Shown: positions 1-11,740, counted from the first letter of the stretch. The stretch: DNA of 64,000 bases from Nelumbo lutea (GCA_022828595.1 JAKGHH010000002.1:66622383-66686382); one strand, 5' to 3'. Notes: a model not told the origin generated them from the letters alone. Numbers and translations: made by a program.

Positions 1-19
1 AATAGTTGTAATCTATTAG

Positions 20-232
20 AAGGTTCAAAATATTGATACGTAGCAGCTCGTATCAGGAGCTTCCCGATACACCCCTACAGAGGGTGTATCAGGGTTTTGA
101 CCGGTTCAAGGGGTGAATGGACCTTAAACCGGCCCCTCTTAACTGAATTTGAAAAAAAAAAACTAAAAAAACTACTGATACTACCCAATGTGCTTCTAAC
201 GACGTATTGGGTGTATCAATATTTTGAACCTT
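20..232. repeat. MITE with near-perfect 20-bp terminal inverted repeats
   Basis: The left end (20-39) and the right end (213-232) are inverted copies of each other: AAGGTTCAAAATATTGATAC on the left and its reverse complement on the right. The 213-bp body has no coding capacity and contains an A-rich stretch near 150-175. I see no clear target-site duplication. Related sequence occurs at 39290-39430 (right half) and 54838-55058, so this is a dispersed family. The transposon superfamily is not assigned. Confidence 0.7.
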
Positions 233-318
233 GATCAATTAAGAAAGCCTTAGTGAAAGAAGGAGAAGAAGATAAGAGGAAAGGAAGAAAGAAGCTAAAC
301 ATAGAGAAGGAAATCTGA

Positions 319-455
319 TGGGTAAGTGGCAGCTCCTACTTTAACCAATTATATTATAAAATATAAATATATATAGGGTAGTCCTTGAAGTAAAACAATT
401 TACAAAACCCCCTGCAGTATTGCCATATATAAAAAAATAGCCCTTACAACACTCC
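319..455 (-). repeat. Probable 3' LTR remnant of degraded copia element C1
   Basis: This stretch lies just beyond a polypurine-tract complement (ACTCCCCCTCAAG, about 456-468) that precedes the 3' LTR of minus-strand copia elements. It holds TATA-like AT runs (365-378, 425-437). No partner LTR is visible in the window, so both edges are estimates. Confidence 0.35.
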
Positions 456-1080
456 CCCTCAAGTTGAGTTGTAAATGTCATGGATACACAACTTGTTATA
501 TAGTTTTTCATGATGTTAGGTCAAAAACCTTTTGTAAAAATATTAGCCACTTGATTTTTTAATTTAACAAATGGTATACATATTTCACCTCTTTCAACCT
601 TCTTATGAATAAAGTGCTTGTTGATTTCAATGTGCTTAGTTCGTTCATGAAGAACCGGGTTATGATCAATACTGATGGCTACCTTGTTGTCACAATATAA
701 AGTCATTGGGTTTTAATTCTACATGCCCAACTTTGTAAGAAGATTTATTAAAGTGGTGGACCTTGTTCATTGGATTTGAATACTAATGGCTACCTTGTTC
801 ATCCACTCATTGAGATATGGTACTTGGCTTCTGCACTTGACTTTATTACTATAGTTTGCTTCTTACTTTTCCCTGTAACCAGATTGCCCCCTACAAATGT
901 GCAATAACTAGTGGTGGACCTTCTACCATTAATAGAACTATCTCAACCATCATTAGTATAACCCTCTACTCTAGTATGGTCTTGTTTGATGAAGAGAAGG
1001 CCTCTACCAGGCTGTCTTTTTAGATATGCCAAATGAGTCTTTGATACACTTACAAATGCTATGTTTGGCTAAGTCATAGA
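456..1080 (-). pseudogene. Ty1/copia RNase H fragment (element C1)
   Basis: Minus-strand translation gives copia RNase H pieces in order. One is a segment resembling RRSTTSYCTFVGGNLV followed by SKKQTIVIKSSAEAKY (about 860-960). The other is the C-terminal piece with the YCDN motif and HERTKHIEINKHF (521-706), ending in IFTKGF. In an intact element this domain removes the RNA strand of the RNA/DNA hybrid during reverse transcription. Stops and frame changes separate the pieces, so it is not functional. The rest of pol and gag are absent, making this a 3'-end remnant. Confidence 0.8.
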
Positions 1081-1354
1081 CAGATATAGTAGCCTCCTAA
1101 TGAGATACTATTGAATATCTGAAAGAGTTTCACCCTCACAATTTCGCTTTCGATTAAGATCCAACATACACAATTATCTTATTTCATTCAATAAAAAAAA
1201 AGTTAGAATACATCAATCTAATTGGAATTGAGGGTATATACTGTCTAGTAGAATCAATGTTACTTGCTCTCAAATTGATGAACAAATAATAAGATAGACT
1301 AGTTAATGACTTAGAAAGTTTGCATACCTTATGGTCCTATCCATTCAACTTTCT

Positions 1355-1985
1355 AGAGCCCGATGACAATGTTGCCCAAGGAAGTCTCAACTTTAATGAT
1401 CTTATCTGTGAGGTTGTAGACTTTATCAGCCAAAATCTCCAACTCACTGTCATCGTCAAACTTGAACTATGATTCGGTATTTGGCCACTGTTATTCCTTA
1501 ACCAGCTCTACAGGGATGGAGTTAGATTCACTTCTGTAGTTTTCATCTTTTGTGATGCCATTTTTATGATCAAGAGCACAACTAGAGATTCTTAATGTAG
1601 GTACGGTGGGAAGCACTAAGATGGTCTATCTGAATGACGATAAATGGTAGTGAAGAGAGGCCAGGGAAGGATAGAGTTTGAGTCTAGCAAAGCTTACACA
1701 GAGCTTAACGAAGAACTTATGAGGGGATTCTCAAAGATCCCTTATTTATAGAAATCTCCTTGGGAAAGGAGGTAAAGTGTTCTTGCTTTGCGAAAGTTGT
1801 TACGAGTTTGTTGGATTTAAGGTACAAGGGCTAGTTAGGGTTTCGCCATGTCCATGCAATTACACCAATGCTGAAGTTCTTGCTTTTCATTGGAGTTTTC
1901 ATGTCAGGACGAGTGAAGCTACTTCCCCTTCTAGAAGCTTGACTATAGGTACTATGAGAGAAATTATCTTGAAAATGCCTAAGTG
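1355..1985 (-). repeat. Duplicated leader-plus-ORF unit, copy 1 (inverted relative to 55092-55735)
   Basis: Read on the minus strand, this matches the plus strand at 55092-55735 almost throughout. It includes the segment that in the other copy encodes a 69-residue ORF starting MASQKMKTTTEV and, upstream of it, the leader containing the matching CTTATTTATAG segment (1740-1750). In this copy the reading frame is disturbed by substitutions and small indels, for example around 1455-1500. Weaker similarity continues to about 2100, matching 54740-54850 in reverse. It is a dispersed duplication of unknown nature, perhaps a gene fragment moved by a transposon. I do not recognise the encoded protein. 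Confidence 0.65.
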
Positions 1986-2984
1986 TTAATTAAAGTCAAG
2001 CAACGAGGGACGTAGGTCTAATGCGGATGAGGTTGCAAAGTGAGATCACACATGTGTTGGCTACTTGGCTGTCTCACTATTGGTCTTTCATCGCAGGTGA
2101 TGCAATGTCTAATTCTACATACTTACATTAGGCGTTCACTCTTGATTGGTAGGAAACCTAATGTGCACACCCTTGTTTGGAAAACACTTTCAGTCCGTTT
2201 AATTTGTAGGAACAATCGCTTTTAACAGTGTATAATGATAATCCACCCCTCCTTGTTTTTGTCAAAATTTTTGAATGCTCAATTAGATGGACTTAAATCC
2301 ACTGTGAAAAGCCGATTGTACCTACAGCTTAATAGGAGCCAAAGTTCTCTCCTTTGTTTGTGTTGATAATTGAGAAATAATGGAGAAGATTTGGACAGAT
2401 TTAAGGGCCCATCTGGTAGGGTTGGTCATGAAAAACCAAAAAATTGAGCCAAAACCAATAATTTTTGTCCATCCAGATCTTTTCATGTACAAAAGCATTT
2501 CTTATAAGCTATTACGGTTGAGCCCACCTTACAAAGCCAAAGCAATCACCCCAAAAACCCTCCCAGACGGGCACACACATGTTCATTATTGATTGGTTCC
2601 ATAGTCCCTTTATACATAGTTCTTTGTTTGTAACCTATTCCATTGTACCAAGTGGATACCTCAATAACGACTTTAACCAAGACTTGTGTCCTAAACTGGT
2701 ACTTTCTTTGTTTCTTGTTTCTTCTCAAAGTCATTTATCTTTTTTCTGTTTTCTTCTAAAAAGCACTTGTCATTTTTTGTTTGTTTTTAATTTTCTAATT
2801 TTAAAATTGAATAGAATAGCTCAAGTGACCAATACATTTAAGATTTTTAATACACATTAACTTAACTTTAACTTGTTAGACAGTTTTGTATGCCCTTAGC
2901 TTCAATCAAAATGATGTATTTTATGAGTTTATTGTAAATGAATAAAAGTGCATATTTGATTCATGGTCCCTTGGTATGTTTCTG
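1986..2984. other. Non-coding stretch, nothing recognised
   Basis: Apart from weak similarity of about 1990-2100 to the reverse strand at 54740-54850, I see no coding region, terminal repeat or RNA gene here. The short open frames show no known motif. The stretch 2740-2860 is T/A-rich. Confidence 0.5.
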
Positions 2985-4822
2985 TGTAATACCCTTAAAC
3001 TGGACACTTAATGAGACTCATGTTAGTTTAGAATATTCATAGCCAGTGGGTCGGTCTGGGGAGACCTATCCTGACAAGGCTGACACTGTGGTGCCACCAA
3101 GTCGGTTGGGGTGGCTTGTCTCAGCTACCAAGGTAAGACCCTAGGCACATATAGTGTGGGATTAATTGAATCTTTGAACTGGACCAGATTTCCAGTATTG
3201 CCCTGGACCTTGGAGACTGATGGGCAAAACTGAAAAGTTACACTCGACCCCTAGACTCGATTATGATACTGCACTAGGTGTCAGATTGGGCTGCCTTTGA
3301 TGTACCAATAAGTGAGATCCTTAGTGGGGGTCAAAACCTGGGTATGTTGGGACAGTCTGAGAATTCATCTGAGTGGGTGATCATAGTGACAGGATCATCC
3401 ACATTGTCGGACAAAGGTAATGATCGGGGATGCACTCTCACTGATGGAAACCAAGACTGCCGACAGCCGATTTCAATCGTTGAGATTTGTTTTGCAAAAT
3501 ATATTTTATATGAGATATAAAAGTATATAAATTATGGTTTTGAAATGATTTGCAAAAGGTTTTAATTCCTGGGATCCATATATGAAAGAGTGCAACACTG
3601 TTCCTTGTAGCCGGGGGAGAGGTCCTCTCTTGTCGGGCAGTGTATGATCATTATGGGCTGAGAGGTTAAGTGTATGACCATTGAGGATAATACCTGATGG
3701 GCTAATCTTGCATCTGCCCATAGTCCCTAGGTGTTACAAGGTGGCTTGGCCCAAGGACCACTTAGGGTAAGTGTTGGGCCCATAGAGCCCATCTGATGGG
3801 TTTCAATGGGTGCACTGTCTATAACAGTGTATTCTGCCAAGCCTTGTAACAAAGGCTGGGTTGAACCCATGTGGCTGATGTGTAAATCAATGTTTGGGTC
3901 CCATGCCATACAAGGAAGCTCAACTGGGCAGCAGTTTGGAAGGCTAAATGAATACATAACCCTAAATGGACCTTTAGCCCATTTCGAACTGGGCTAATTT
4001 GATTAGTCATTAAGGGGCGAATTCTGAGATAAGATAAGCTGATAGGATTGGGCTCACACCCTATCCACTCAGAGAGTCCAAGATCTAAATGAGATTTAGA
4101 TCTGGAAACTTCCTAATTAGAATAGGAGATGGCTGATCTAATCTGTAGATAAGATAAGGGTTATCCCTTATCTTAAAGGGACTTCTAATCCAGATATGAT
4201 TGGGGTTAGCAACTCCTGATGGGATTAGGAGCTGTTCCCTTTAAGTCTATAAAAGGAAGAGGGGGCGGCAACCTTTAGACACACAATCACCAGCAACATT
4301 CTTATCTTCAAAGCTGAGATCACAGAAGAGAGAATTCTACACCCTACAAATACTCTCTAGCCGCCTCCTTCCTACAGCCGCCGCCTATAGCAGTTCAATC
4401 TCTATTCCTTGGGAGAAATCAAGATTGGATCTTGATTCTAATCTTTTGGAAAAAAGATTGGTGGGATTTGTATTCACAAGCCGTCTAGGTGATTCTTGAG
4501 AAGGATCAAGTTCTTTTGGAAGAATACTGCTGATTCTACTCCATCCTGCACTACGCCATCTTCAGTGGGAGCTGATTTTGGATCCTACCTTGGGCGTGAA
4601 CACCTCCATTGAGAGATATTATTTCTCTGTATCAAGTATTATCTCTCCCTACTCATTTTGGTTCAGATCTGGTTCAGTTTATGGTTCAAGAAGGATCATT
4701 GAAAATATGATTTTCTAAATAGGGAATTCGATTCCCAGTTGAAGGGAAAGAAAAATTTTTGAAATTCGCCCCCCTTATTCCGCAATTTTTGGGCATCCAT
4801 ATGATGGATTTCCTATCCCTTC
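2985..4822 (+). mobile_element. Candidate solo LTR of a gypsy-type retrotransposon
   Basis: The stretch begins TGTAATACCC, a common start of plant gypsy LTRs, and can be closed at ...CCCTTCA near 4822. A clear TATA box (TATAAAAGG, 4248-4256) is followed by a leader-like region. This arrangement of a long U3, then TATA, then R/U5 is that of an LTR promoter. There is no internal retrotransposon sequence and no second copy in the window. I found no convincing target duplication, so a solo LTR is an inference. A promoter with first exon of a lost gene is the alternative. Confidence 0.35.
4248..4256 (+). promoter_or_regulatory. TATA box of the candidate solo LTR
   Basis: TATAAAAGG is followed within about 30 bp by a purine-rich segment and then a C/T-rich leader, as expected for a plant RNA polymerase II core promoter. 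No intact gene follows. Confidence 0.45.
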
Positions 4823-4824
4823 AT

Positions 4825-4826
<2 letters not shown>

Positions 4827-4857
<31 letters not shown>
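4827..4857. repeat. (CT)n microsatellite
   Basis: About 15 uninterrupted CT dinucleotides lie directly beyond the candidate solo LTR. Confidence 0.95.
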
Positions 4858-4860
<3 letters not shown>

Positions 4861-6016
4861 CTTTCCATTAACTCTTTTAACTAATGCCACTAATTCTCCA
4901 TTAAGATATTGAATGATATGTTATATTCTAAATAATCTACTTCCATTTAAAATTACAATCAATTTGTATTCCATTCGAAAGTAATAAAAATTAGTTAATC
5001 ATAACAAAAATAATTTAATAATTTATTTAAATAAAATAAAAATAAAAATAATTATTGTTATTGATAAAGAATTTATTATTATAATAAAAATAATTTAATT
5101 AACAAAATTAATAAGATAAATCAAAACTACTATCAATTTAAAATTAATATAAAACTAATACAAAATTATCTAATAATTATTAATTTTATAATTAATTTTG
5201 AATAATTTAAAACCAACTTAATTTCTACTAAAAAATAAAAACAAAATATAGTTAATTAAATTTAATTTTTACTGATTTGAAAAATTAATATAAAATATTA
5301 TTTTTAAATATAATTTAATTATTTTAAAATAAATTTAAATTCCATTTAAATAAAGGAAAATTATAATAACCTCCTTGGAATTTTCTAACAATCCTATGAA
5401 ACTCTCCAATGTTTTAACCTGAACAAAAACCTCCTCCATTGTTTTGAAAAAAGGTGCAAATACTTTCTTTCGTCATCATACCAAATGTCGACACCTGATT
5501 TTTGCTCAGCTCCCTCTCTAACTCACTTTTCACATTCCAGATGCCCGATAAGACCTCACTGATCTTTCCAAAATATGCCAAAACCTTAGGAAACCAAATT
5601 TCAGCTCAAATGTCCTCAAATCCATCGTTAAAATATACAATTTTGCCTTCCGACGATCATGATTGCACCACATCACCAAACCTCTCTACCAATCAGACTC
5701 CATCATATGTAGGAAATGGTTTGGAGAAATGAAAAAATTAATACCATTGGTTTGGTTTGCAAAAATTTTCCATGATTCGGTTAACCACTATAGACACTCT
5801 TAGTGTTCCCATGCAGCGAAAAAAAATGGTAAAAGATAGGATCTGTTTGATTCAATCATACGAGGAGCTAGCAAGGTTTTTGTAGGAGACTAAACTCATA
5901 CAGTTGCGGCATTGGGCCTTTTCAATTCACCTTGCTGTCTTCATGTTCAGACAATGAATTTGATATATATTGGGACAAGTAATTGTAAAATTCACCAAGG
6001 GGTTATACTCCTAAAA
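4858..6016. other. AT-rich intergenic stretch with an orphan MULE-like terminal repeat
   Basis: The part 4900-5360 is extremely AT-rich with no coding signal. At about 5372-5480 lies a sequence resembling the long terminal repeat of element M1 (6017-6285) in the same orientation, with the recurring AAAACCTCC motifs. It has no partner in the window and is probably a remnant of a related element. The remainder up to 6016 shows nothing recognisable; the 76-codon open frame at 5502-5732 has no known motif. Confidence 0.55.
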
Positions 6017-6285
6017 GGGTAAAATACAAAAACCTCGCTTGGAGTTTCTGACAATCTTAAAAATCTCTCCTATAATTTCACTTAAACATAATCCTCCCCT
6101 GAACTTTCAAATAACTCAACAAAAACCTCCCTTTTGTCACTGACCCACCCAGACAGAAAATGTTAGACTGATGCATATTTTTTCCAAATACTTATTTTAC
6201 CCTTTGGTAAATTAGTTTATATACATTTTCACTAAAATAACCAAGTACACATAAGCTTTCTCTTCCTTCTGAAGTAAAATGCGAA
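6017..6285 (+). repeat. M1 left terminal inverted repeat
   Basis: Matches the reverse complement of 20527-20790 over nearly its whole length with scattered substitutions. It contains several AAAACCTCC-like submotifs. Confidence 0.8.
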
Positions 6286-6467
6286 CAGTGTATCGGATGG
6301 TGATGAAGGAAGATTTGGCCCGACCTCACAGTTATGCGACACATGGCAAAAGCAACAGCTCGACACAAAAGCAAGCCTAAGGCACGAAGCACCAAGGGGA
6401 GAAACCAACGGTCTGAACTCCCTACTAGGGGTCCGAACTCACCCTTGGCCCCAAACCAGAAAGTAAT

Positions 6468-6707
6468 CCGAACTGGCCTGCCTTGCAATAGTTCGGGACA
6501 TACTTCGCCGAACTGGCCCGCCTTGCAACAGTTCGGGATATACTTCACCGAACTGGCCCGCCTTGCAACAGTTCGGGATACACCTTGCCGAACTGGCCTG
6601 CCTTGTAACAGTTCGGGATACACATCGTCGAACTAGCCTGCCTTGTAACAGTTTGGGATACACCTTGCCAAACTGGCCTGCCTTGTAACAGCTCGGGATA
6701 CCCCTCG
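6468..6707 (+). repeat. Six 40-bp tandem repeats inside the G1 5' LTR
   Basis: Six exact-length 40-bp units. Each starts CCGAACTGGCC and contains AGTTCGG 15 bp further on, so each unit can form a 7-bp stem (CCGAACT/AGTTCGG). The same six-unit array occurs in the 3' LTR at 16351-16590. The array lies about 350 bp upstream of the TATA box, in U3, where repeated protein-binding sites would act as an enhancer. That function is inference. Confidence 0.9.
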
Positions 6708-7052
6708 CCGAACTGACCGGCCCTATACATACCTCCTAACTCAAGACTTCGCATCGCTCACCACTCCACCACATCACCTTCAGGGCACCAAAGCCAAACA
6801 AATCGTACTATGCCTGACACTGAGGAAGTCCGTACTTGAGGGCACCACACTTGACTAACTTGGGATCTAACGCTTGATGCCTGCACTCTAAACGGCCACC
6901 TGCCACCGCCTCCTAGCACCGCCATCTCCCGTTAGAGAGATGGTTAGGCAATGGCGGTTCTGTCCCAGTAGAAAGGACAACGGTCGAATTGGCAGACACA
7001 AGGGTAATCATACCCGACCTGACAAGGGCCTCGGAGCGAGTGCGCGAAGTGG

Positions 7053-7061
7053 TTATAAAAG
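7053..7061 (+). promoter_or_regulatory. TATA box of the G1 5' LTR
   Basis: TTATAAAAG in a GC-rich setting, about 200 bp before the LTR end. It is conserved in the 3' LTR near 16935-16943. It marks the expected transcription start of the genomic RNA shortly downstream. Confidence 0.8.
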
Positions 7062-7269
7062 GCCCCCTGCCCCCAACAAAAAAGGTATGTGAACTTTGCA
7101 CTATTTGGTCTACACTTTGCCTTTGGGAGATTACTGACTTGAGCTTCGGAGTTATCACACCGGGTTCCCCCCGGAGTTCTCTCATCTTTCCTGTTTCAGG
7201 CTCCCCGATGCTCCAGCTTAGAGGCAAATTCGTTGATAGCTAAGACCGGCCGGATTGCGCTCCATCAAT

Positions 7270-7287
7270 TGGCGCCGTCTATGGGAA
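7270..7287 (+). other. G1 primer-binding site
   Basis: TGGCGCCGTCTATGGGAA begins 2 bp after the LTR end. The TGGCGCC start complements a tRNA 3' end of type GGCGCCA. I do not assign the exact tRNA. Confidence 0.8.
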
Positions 7288-7364
7288 CGCTTCTAAAAGC
7301 CTCCCTCTAAATCTCTTTTACCTAGCCTTATTTCAAAAACTCCAACACCCACTCCAACACCGAA

Positions 7365-9043
7365 ATGGCCTCCTCCAGCAGTGCCGGACATGGAACCGAA
7401 GCAGCCGCTACCGGAGAACAACTTCTTGTTCCGGCGGTGTGCATTGGGCAGTTCACCATCCCCCTTTCAATGGATGGGATCCCAAGTTTGAATGTGCCAC
7501 GGGCAGTGGCACCTCTGAACACTCCCTCGCTGAACATTCCTCTTCCATTCCCCATCGAAACCAACTTTTCACAGAACCAACTGCTGTCCCACTAGCAACC
7601 CACCAAAACCAGCTAGATGATATGATGCAATGCATGCGGGCAATGCAGGCCCAAATGCAGCAATTCCAGCAGCACCAACTCCAGCAACACCAGGTGTTGC
7701 ACCACCTTTCCCAACACCATTATCAACAACAGTTCCCTCAGCTACCCTTGAACCAATCACTGCTTCCTCCCCGGCACCCTGTTTCAAAGCCGGTCAAGGC
7801 CTCCCCTCAAGGTGGACGACCTCACCAAGGAGAGGCTTCCCGACCACAGAACCCCCCTAACAGTCAGACCTCATCCCTGGGCCGAAAGCAAAGAAAGATC
7901 ACCCCCACCTCGCATCTCGCGGGTGGGTCGAGAACCTCGCCAACAAAGTCACCTCAGTGCTCCAAGCCCGAGTTCCCACTCACGGAGAACCGCTTCAACG
8001 CCTTAGCAGCAGGCCAGCATTCCAGGCCCATCGAGCTCGACAACACGGAGGCAAGCAGCGCCAACACCAGGCCCACTCAAAGAAGGTGCCGGCGAAGTCG
8101 CTGAACTGCTACCCGCGTGCTACCCGAGCTCAGAGGCAAGGAAGAAACGAGCTCGGGCGAGGTAAAAACCATCCCCATTCTCTCAGTTTTTTCCCCCCTT
8201 TCAGCAGAACTTCTGGTAGTCCCTTTGCCTAGAGATTTTAAACTCCCATCTCTGGACAAGTATGATGGGTCCTTTGACCCCAATGACCACGTCAACGCAT
8301 TCCAGTCGCAAATGCACCTCGTTAGGGCCAGCGAGTCGTGTATGTGCGTGGCCTTCACCACCACCTTTAGAGGGGTGGTCCGCACCTGGTACCGGAACCT
8401 TGCTTCTAGGTCAATAAGAAGCTGGGCCCAATTCGTGCAGATCTTCACTGCGCACTTCATTACCAGCAAGAGGTGCCCCAAAACTGAGGAAAGCATCTTC
8501 GAGGTAATCCATAGAGAGGGAGAACCGATCCGGAGTTACATCAAGCGGTTCAATGAAGCATGCTTGCAAATCCCTCGGTTAGACCCCGTGGTACAGCTCG
8601 CCGCGGCCAAAAGAGGGGTGACGCACAAAGAGTTCAAGTGGCACATGGTGGCCAGCCAACCAGCAACCGTAACCGACTTCCTCAAGCTCGCGGACAAGTT
8701 TATGAGAACAGAGGAAGAGATCAACTAGATAAACGAAGGCGGGGTTGAAAAAAGAAAAAGAGAAGGCGAGCCCTCCAACCCCAGCGACAGAAGAGGTCAG
8801 AACCGAGAGGCGAAGCCAAGCCAGCCGTCCTGAGCTCCCTTAGCAGTTTGGATGGATTACACGCCATTGAACTCAAGGCGGACTGAGATCCTGATGACGA
8901 TCAAGGACGCCCCTTACGTAAAGTGGCCACCTCGCCTGAAGAGCAACCCTAACGAGAGGAACAAAAATTTATATTGTAGTTTTCATAAAGATCACGGTCA
9001 TAGCACCGAGCAATGTAATAATCTCCACGACGAGATAGAATGA
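7365..9043 (+). pseudogene. gag: G1 gag (broken)
   Basis: The likely start is the ATG at 7365 (MASSSSAGHGTEAAATGEQ). After a frame change near 7590 the frame continues through a Gln-rich coiled segment (MQCMRAMQAQMQQFQQHQ, about 7620-7690). The capsid-like retrotrans_gag domain (8200-8728) follows, with LDKYDGSFDPNDHV, TWYRNL, SWAQFVQIFTAHF and REGEPIRSYIKRFNEA. A knuckle-like motif, CSFHKDHGHSTEQC, is at about 8980-9015. Gag forms the particle in which reverse transcription occurs. In-frame stops at about 8105, 8726, 8833 and the TGA at 9041-9043 disable it. Several fit C-to-T changes of Gln or Arg codons. Confidence 0.85.
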
Positions 9044-9958
9044 CTCATCCGTCGCGGGTACTTAAGAAATTTTGTACATTATGACAATAGTAATAAGGCA
9101 GGTCGGCAAGGGGAACACGGGAAGGATGTCCCCGAGCCGAGTAACAGACCGACCGAAGCCTTGCAGCGACCTCCCCCAGAAAAGAGGCCAGTTCGGGGAA
9201 CCATCCACGTGATAGTGGGCGGTTCAGTGGTGGCAGGATGCACTTCGGCGGCAGCAAGGACGTCAGTTCGCGAAGCAGCCCGAGAGGAGCAGAACCCTCC
9301 CAAGAGGCCGAAGAAGGAAGAACCAATCTTTTTTACAGAAGATGATGTGTGAGGTGTTCACTACCCCCACGACGACGTGCTCGTCATAAAGCTAAGGATC
9401 AGCGACTTCGAAGTCAGGCGCGTACTAGTAGACTCAGGCAGTTCGGCGGGCATCCTATTCAAATCGGCGTTCGACCAATTGCAGTTGCAGAAAAGCGAAT
9501 TGAAACCTGCACACACTCCTCTGGTGGGCTTCGGTGGAGAGGAAGTCAGGCCCATGGGGAAGATAACAGTACCTATGGAAGTCGGCACATGGCCATGCGC
9601 GGTAAGACTCAACCACGATTTTCTGGTGGTCGTGACCCCCTCCCCATACAACGCCATAATAGGGCGACCAATTACGCATACTCTGCGTGCTGTAGTCTCC
9701 ACCTATTATCTGGCAATGAAGTTCCCAACGGACTTCGGTGTGGGGGTAGCGCGGGGCGACCAACTTGAGTCCCGCAAATGCTATGTTGCCGCCCTAAAGG
9801 GAAAAACCAAGGCATCCGACGACCTCGAACTAGAGCGGCCTGTGGAGCAGGGCGAGGAACGAGCTTCGCCCACTGAGGAAATAGTCGCAGTCCCGACCTC
9901 AGCTACAGATCCGGCGCGAACACTCCAGATCGGTGCATCCATCAAGAAGCCTTTGTGA
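9044..9958 (+). pseudogene. G1 aspartic protease region
   Basis: This continues the gag frame. The retropepsin motif VDSGSSAGILF (about 9430-9462) includes the catalytic Asp in DSG. The flap and second-half features follow in LVGFGGEEVRPMGKITVPMEVGTWP and NAIIGRPITHTLRAV. The enzyme would cut the Gag-Pol polyprotein. A TGA at about 9350 separates the gag linker from the protease, and the frame ends at 9958, after which RT continues in another frame. The matching region in G2 (35936-36889) is uninterrupted, which confirms the reading here. Confidence 0.85.
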
Positions 9959-9999
9959 ACTGAACTGGTAAGTTTCTTACTCCAAAATTTAGATATTTT

Positions 10000-11740
10000 T
10001 GCATGGTCCGTGGCAGATATGCCCGGTATTGACCCTAGCTTTATAACTCACAAGCTTAGCACTGACCCTGTAGTCAGACCCATTAGACAGAAGAAACACA
10101 ACTTAGCCCCGGAGCGCTAGAGGGCGGTCGACGAAGAAGTCAAAAAGCTCCTCGCAGAAGACTTCATAAGGGAAGTTCATTACCCGAGCTGGGTAGCCAA
10201 CCCAGTGCTGGTAAAAAAAAGCCAACGGCAAGTGGTGCATGTGCGTCAACTACACCGACCTCAACTGAGCTTGCCCAAAAGACTGCTTCCCCCTGCCCCG
10301 AATTGACCGCCTAGTGGACGTGACCTCGGGACACGAGCTGCTAAGCTTCCTAGATGCCTACTCAGGCTACAACCAGATCAAGATGGACCAGTCCGACCAA
10401 GAAAAAACCAGCTTCACTACCGAGTTTGGCCTGTACTGTTACAAGGTCATGCCCTTCGGGCTAAAGAATGCTGGTGCGACCTTTCAAAGACTTGTAAATC
10501 AAATTTTTCGGCCTTTAATTGGCACAAAAATCGAATGTTATGTAGACGACATGGTTGTCAAAACACAGTTTTTGTGAGAATTAATAAAAGACTTGGATTC
10601 TGTCTTTCAAATTCTGCGTCAATATAACATGAGACTAAACCGGAACAAGTGTGTCTTCGGTGTCACCTCGGGTAAGTTTCTAGGGTACATTGTCAACCGG
10701 CGCGGTATTGAAGCCAACTTGGACAAAATAAAGGCCATCCTTGATATGAGACCACCTCGGAAAGTAAAAGAAGTTCAAAGGCTCAATGGCCGCATAGCCG
10801 CTCTGAGCCGCTTCATGTCTAAGTCGGCAGACCGCTGCCTGCCTTTCTTTAAGGCAATCAAAGGCAAAGGGTTCGAATGGACCCAAGATTGCCAGCTCGC
10901 ATTCGACGAGCTAAAGACTTACCTCGCCATCGTACCAACCTTAGCCAGACCCGAGGAGGGCGAGGTCTTAGAACTGTACCTCTCGGCGAGTGACGAGGTG
11001 GTCAGTTCGGTATTTGTAAAACAAGTAGATCAGGTCTAGCGGCCCATCTATTATGTTAGTAAAATTATGTAGGGAGCAGAGACGAGGTACCCGCAGATAG
11101 AGAAAATAGCCTACGCACTGGTGGTATCAGCTCGGAAACTTCACCCATACTTCCAAGCTCACACAGTCGTCGTCTTAACCGAAAAACCCCTAAGGCAAGT
11201 CTTGCTGAAGCCCGAGGTCTCCGGTAGGCTGACAAAGTGGGCCATCGAACTCAGCGAGTACGATCTACAATACAAACCACAGACCGCAATTAAAGCCCAA
11301 GCTTTGACAGATTTTATCGTCGAGTGCACTTTCAGCCATGAAGCCCAACAGGTTGAGTCCGAGGTCCCCAGTTTGGGCGAGCCCAGAACTCCCGAGCCAA
11401 TAGAGTCTGAACCTCGTGAAGTAGCAGCCAGTGTGGCATCTCTCCTGGTCAGTCGAAACACAAACTGGGATGAGGAGCCCTGGATCCTTCACGTAGATGG
11501 TTCCTCAAACCAGCAAGGCAGCGGGGCTGGAATAGTCTTATGCGGCCCGGACGATGCAAAGTTGGAATACGCACTATGCTTTGAATTCGCGGCATCTAAC
11601 AACGAGGCAGAATACGAAGCACTGATATCCGGGCTGAACTTAGCGCAAAGGGTAAGAGCAAAGCACTTGGTCGTCTGCAGCGATTCCCAGCTCGTGGTCA
11701 ACCAAGTCACGACGAGTGTGAAGCACACGAGCTCTCTATG
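10000..11740 (+). pseudogene. G1 reverse transcriptase and RNase H (broken)
   Basis: RT begins before 10130. It includes VKKLLAEDFIREVHYPSW, WCMCVNYTDLN, LLSFLDAYSGYNQIKM, KVMPFGLKNAGATFQR and the catalytic YVDDMVVKT (about 10540-10566). The thumb and connection follow (GKFLGYIVNRRGIEANLDK, GRIAALSRFMSK). RNase H is at about 11480-11715, with HVDGSSNQQGSGAG, AASNNEAEYEAL and CSDSQLVVNQV, so its catalytic Asp and Glu are visible. A frame change precedes WCMCV near 10217. Stops occur at about 10119, 10267 (an Arg codon in relatives), 10576, 11038 and 11069. A one-base loss near 11710 shifts the frame into integrase. Confidence 0.9.

Larger units (their letters stand above)
6301..7267 (+). repeat. 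G1 5' LTR
   Basis: 967 bp, starting TGATGAAG and ending CTCCATCA. It matches 16184-17148 throughout, including six 40-bp tandem repeats and the TATA box. Confidence 0.95.

Noticed and set aside
6192..6754. Several long overlapping open frames on both strands (repeats of PELLQGRPVR and similar)
   Set aside because: These are translations of the 40-bp tandem repeats in the G1 LTR, not proteins. The same frames recur at 16120-16684 in the other LTR.
7569..7787. Gly/Ala-rich minus-strand frame in G1
   Set aside because: Reverse of the Gln/Pro-rich gag segment; no motif and no start context.
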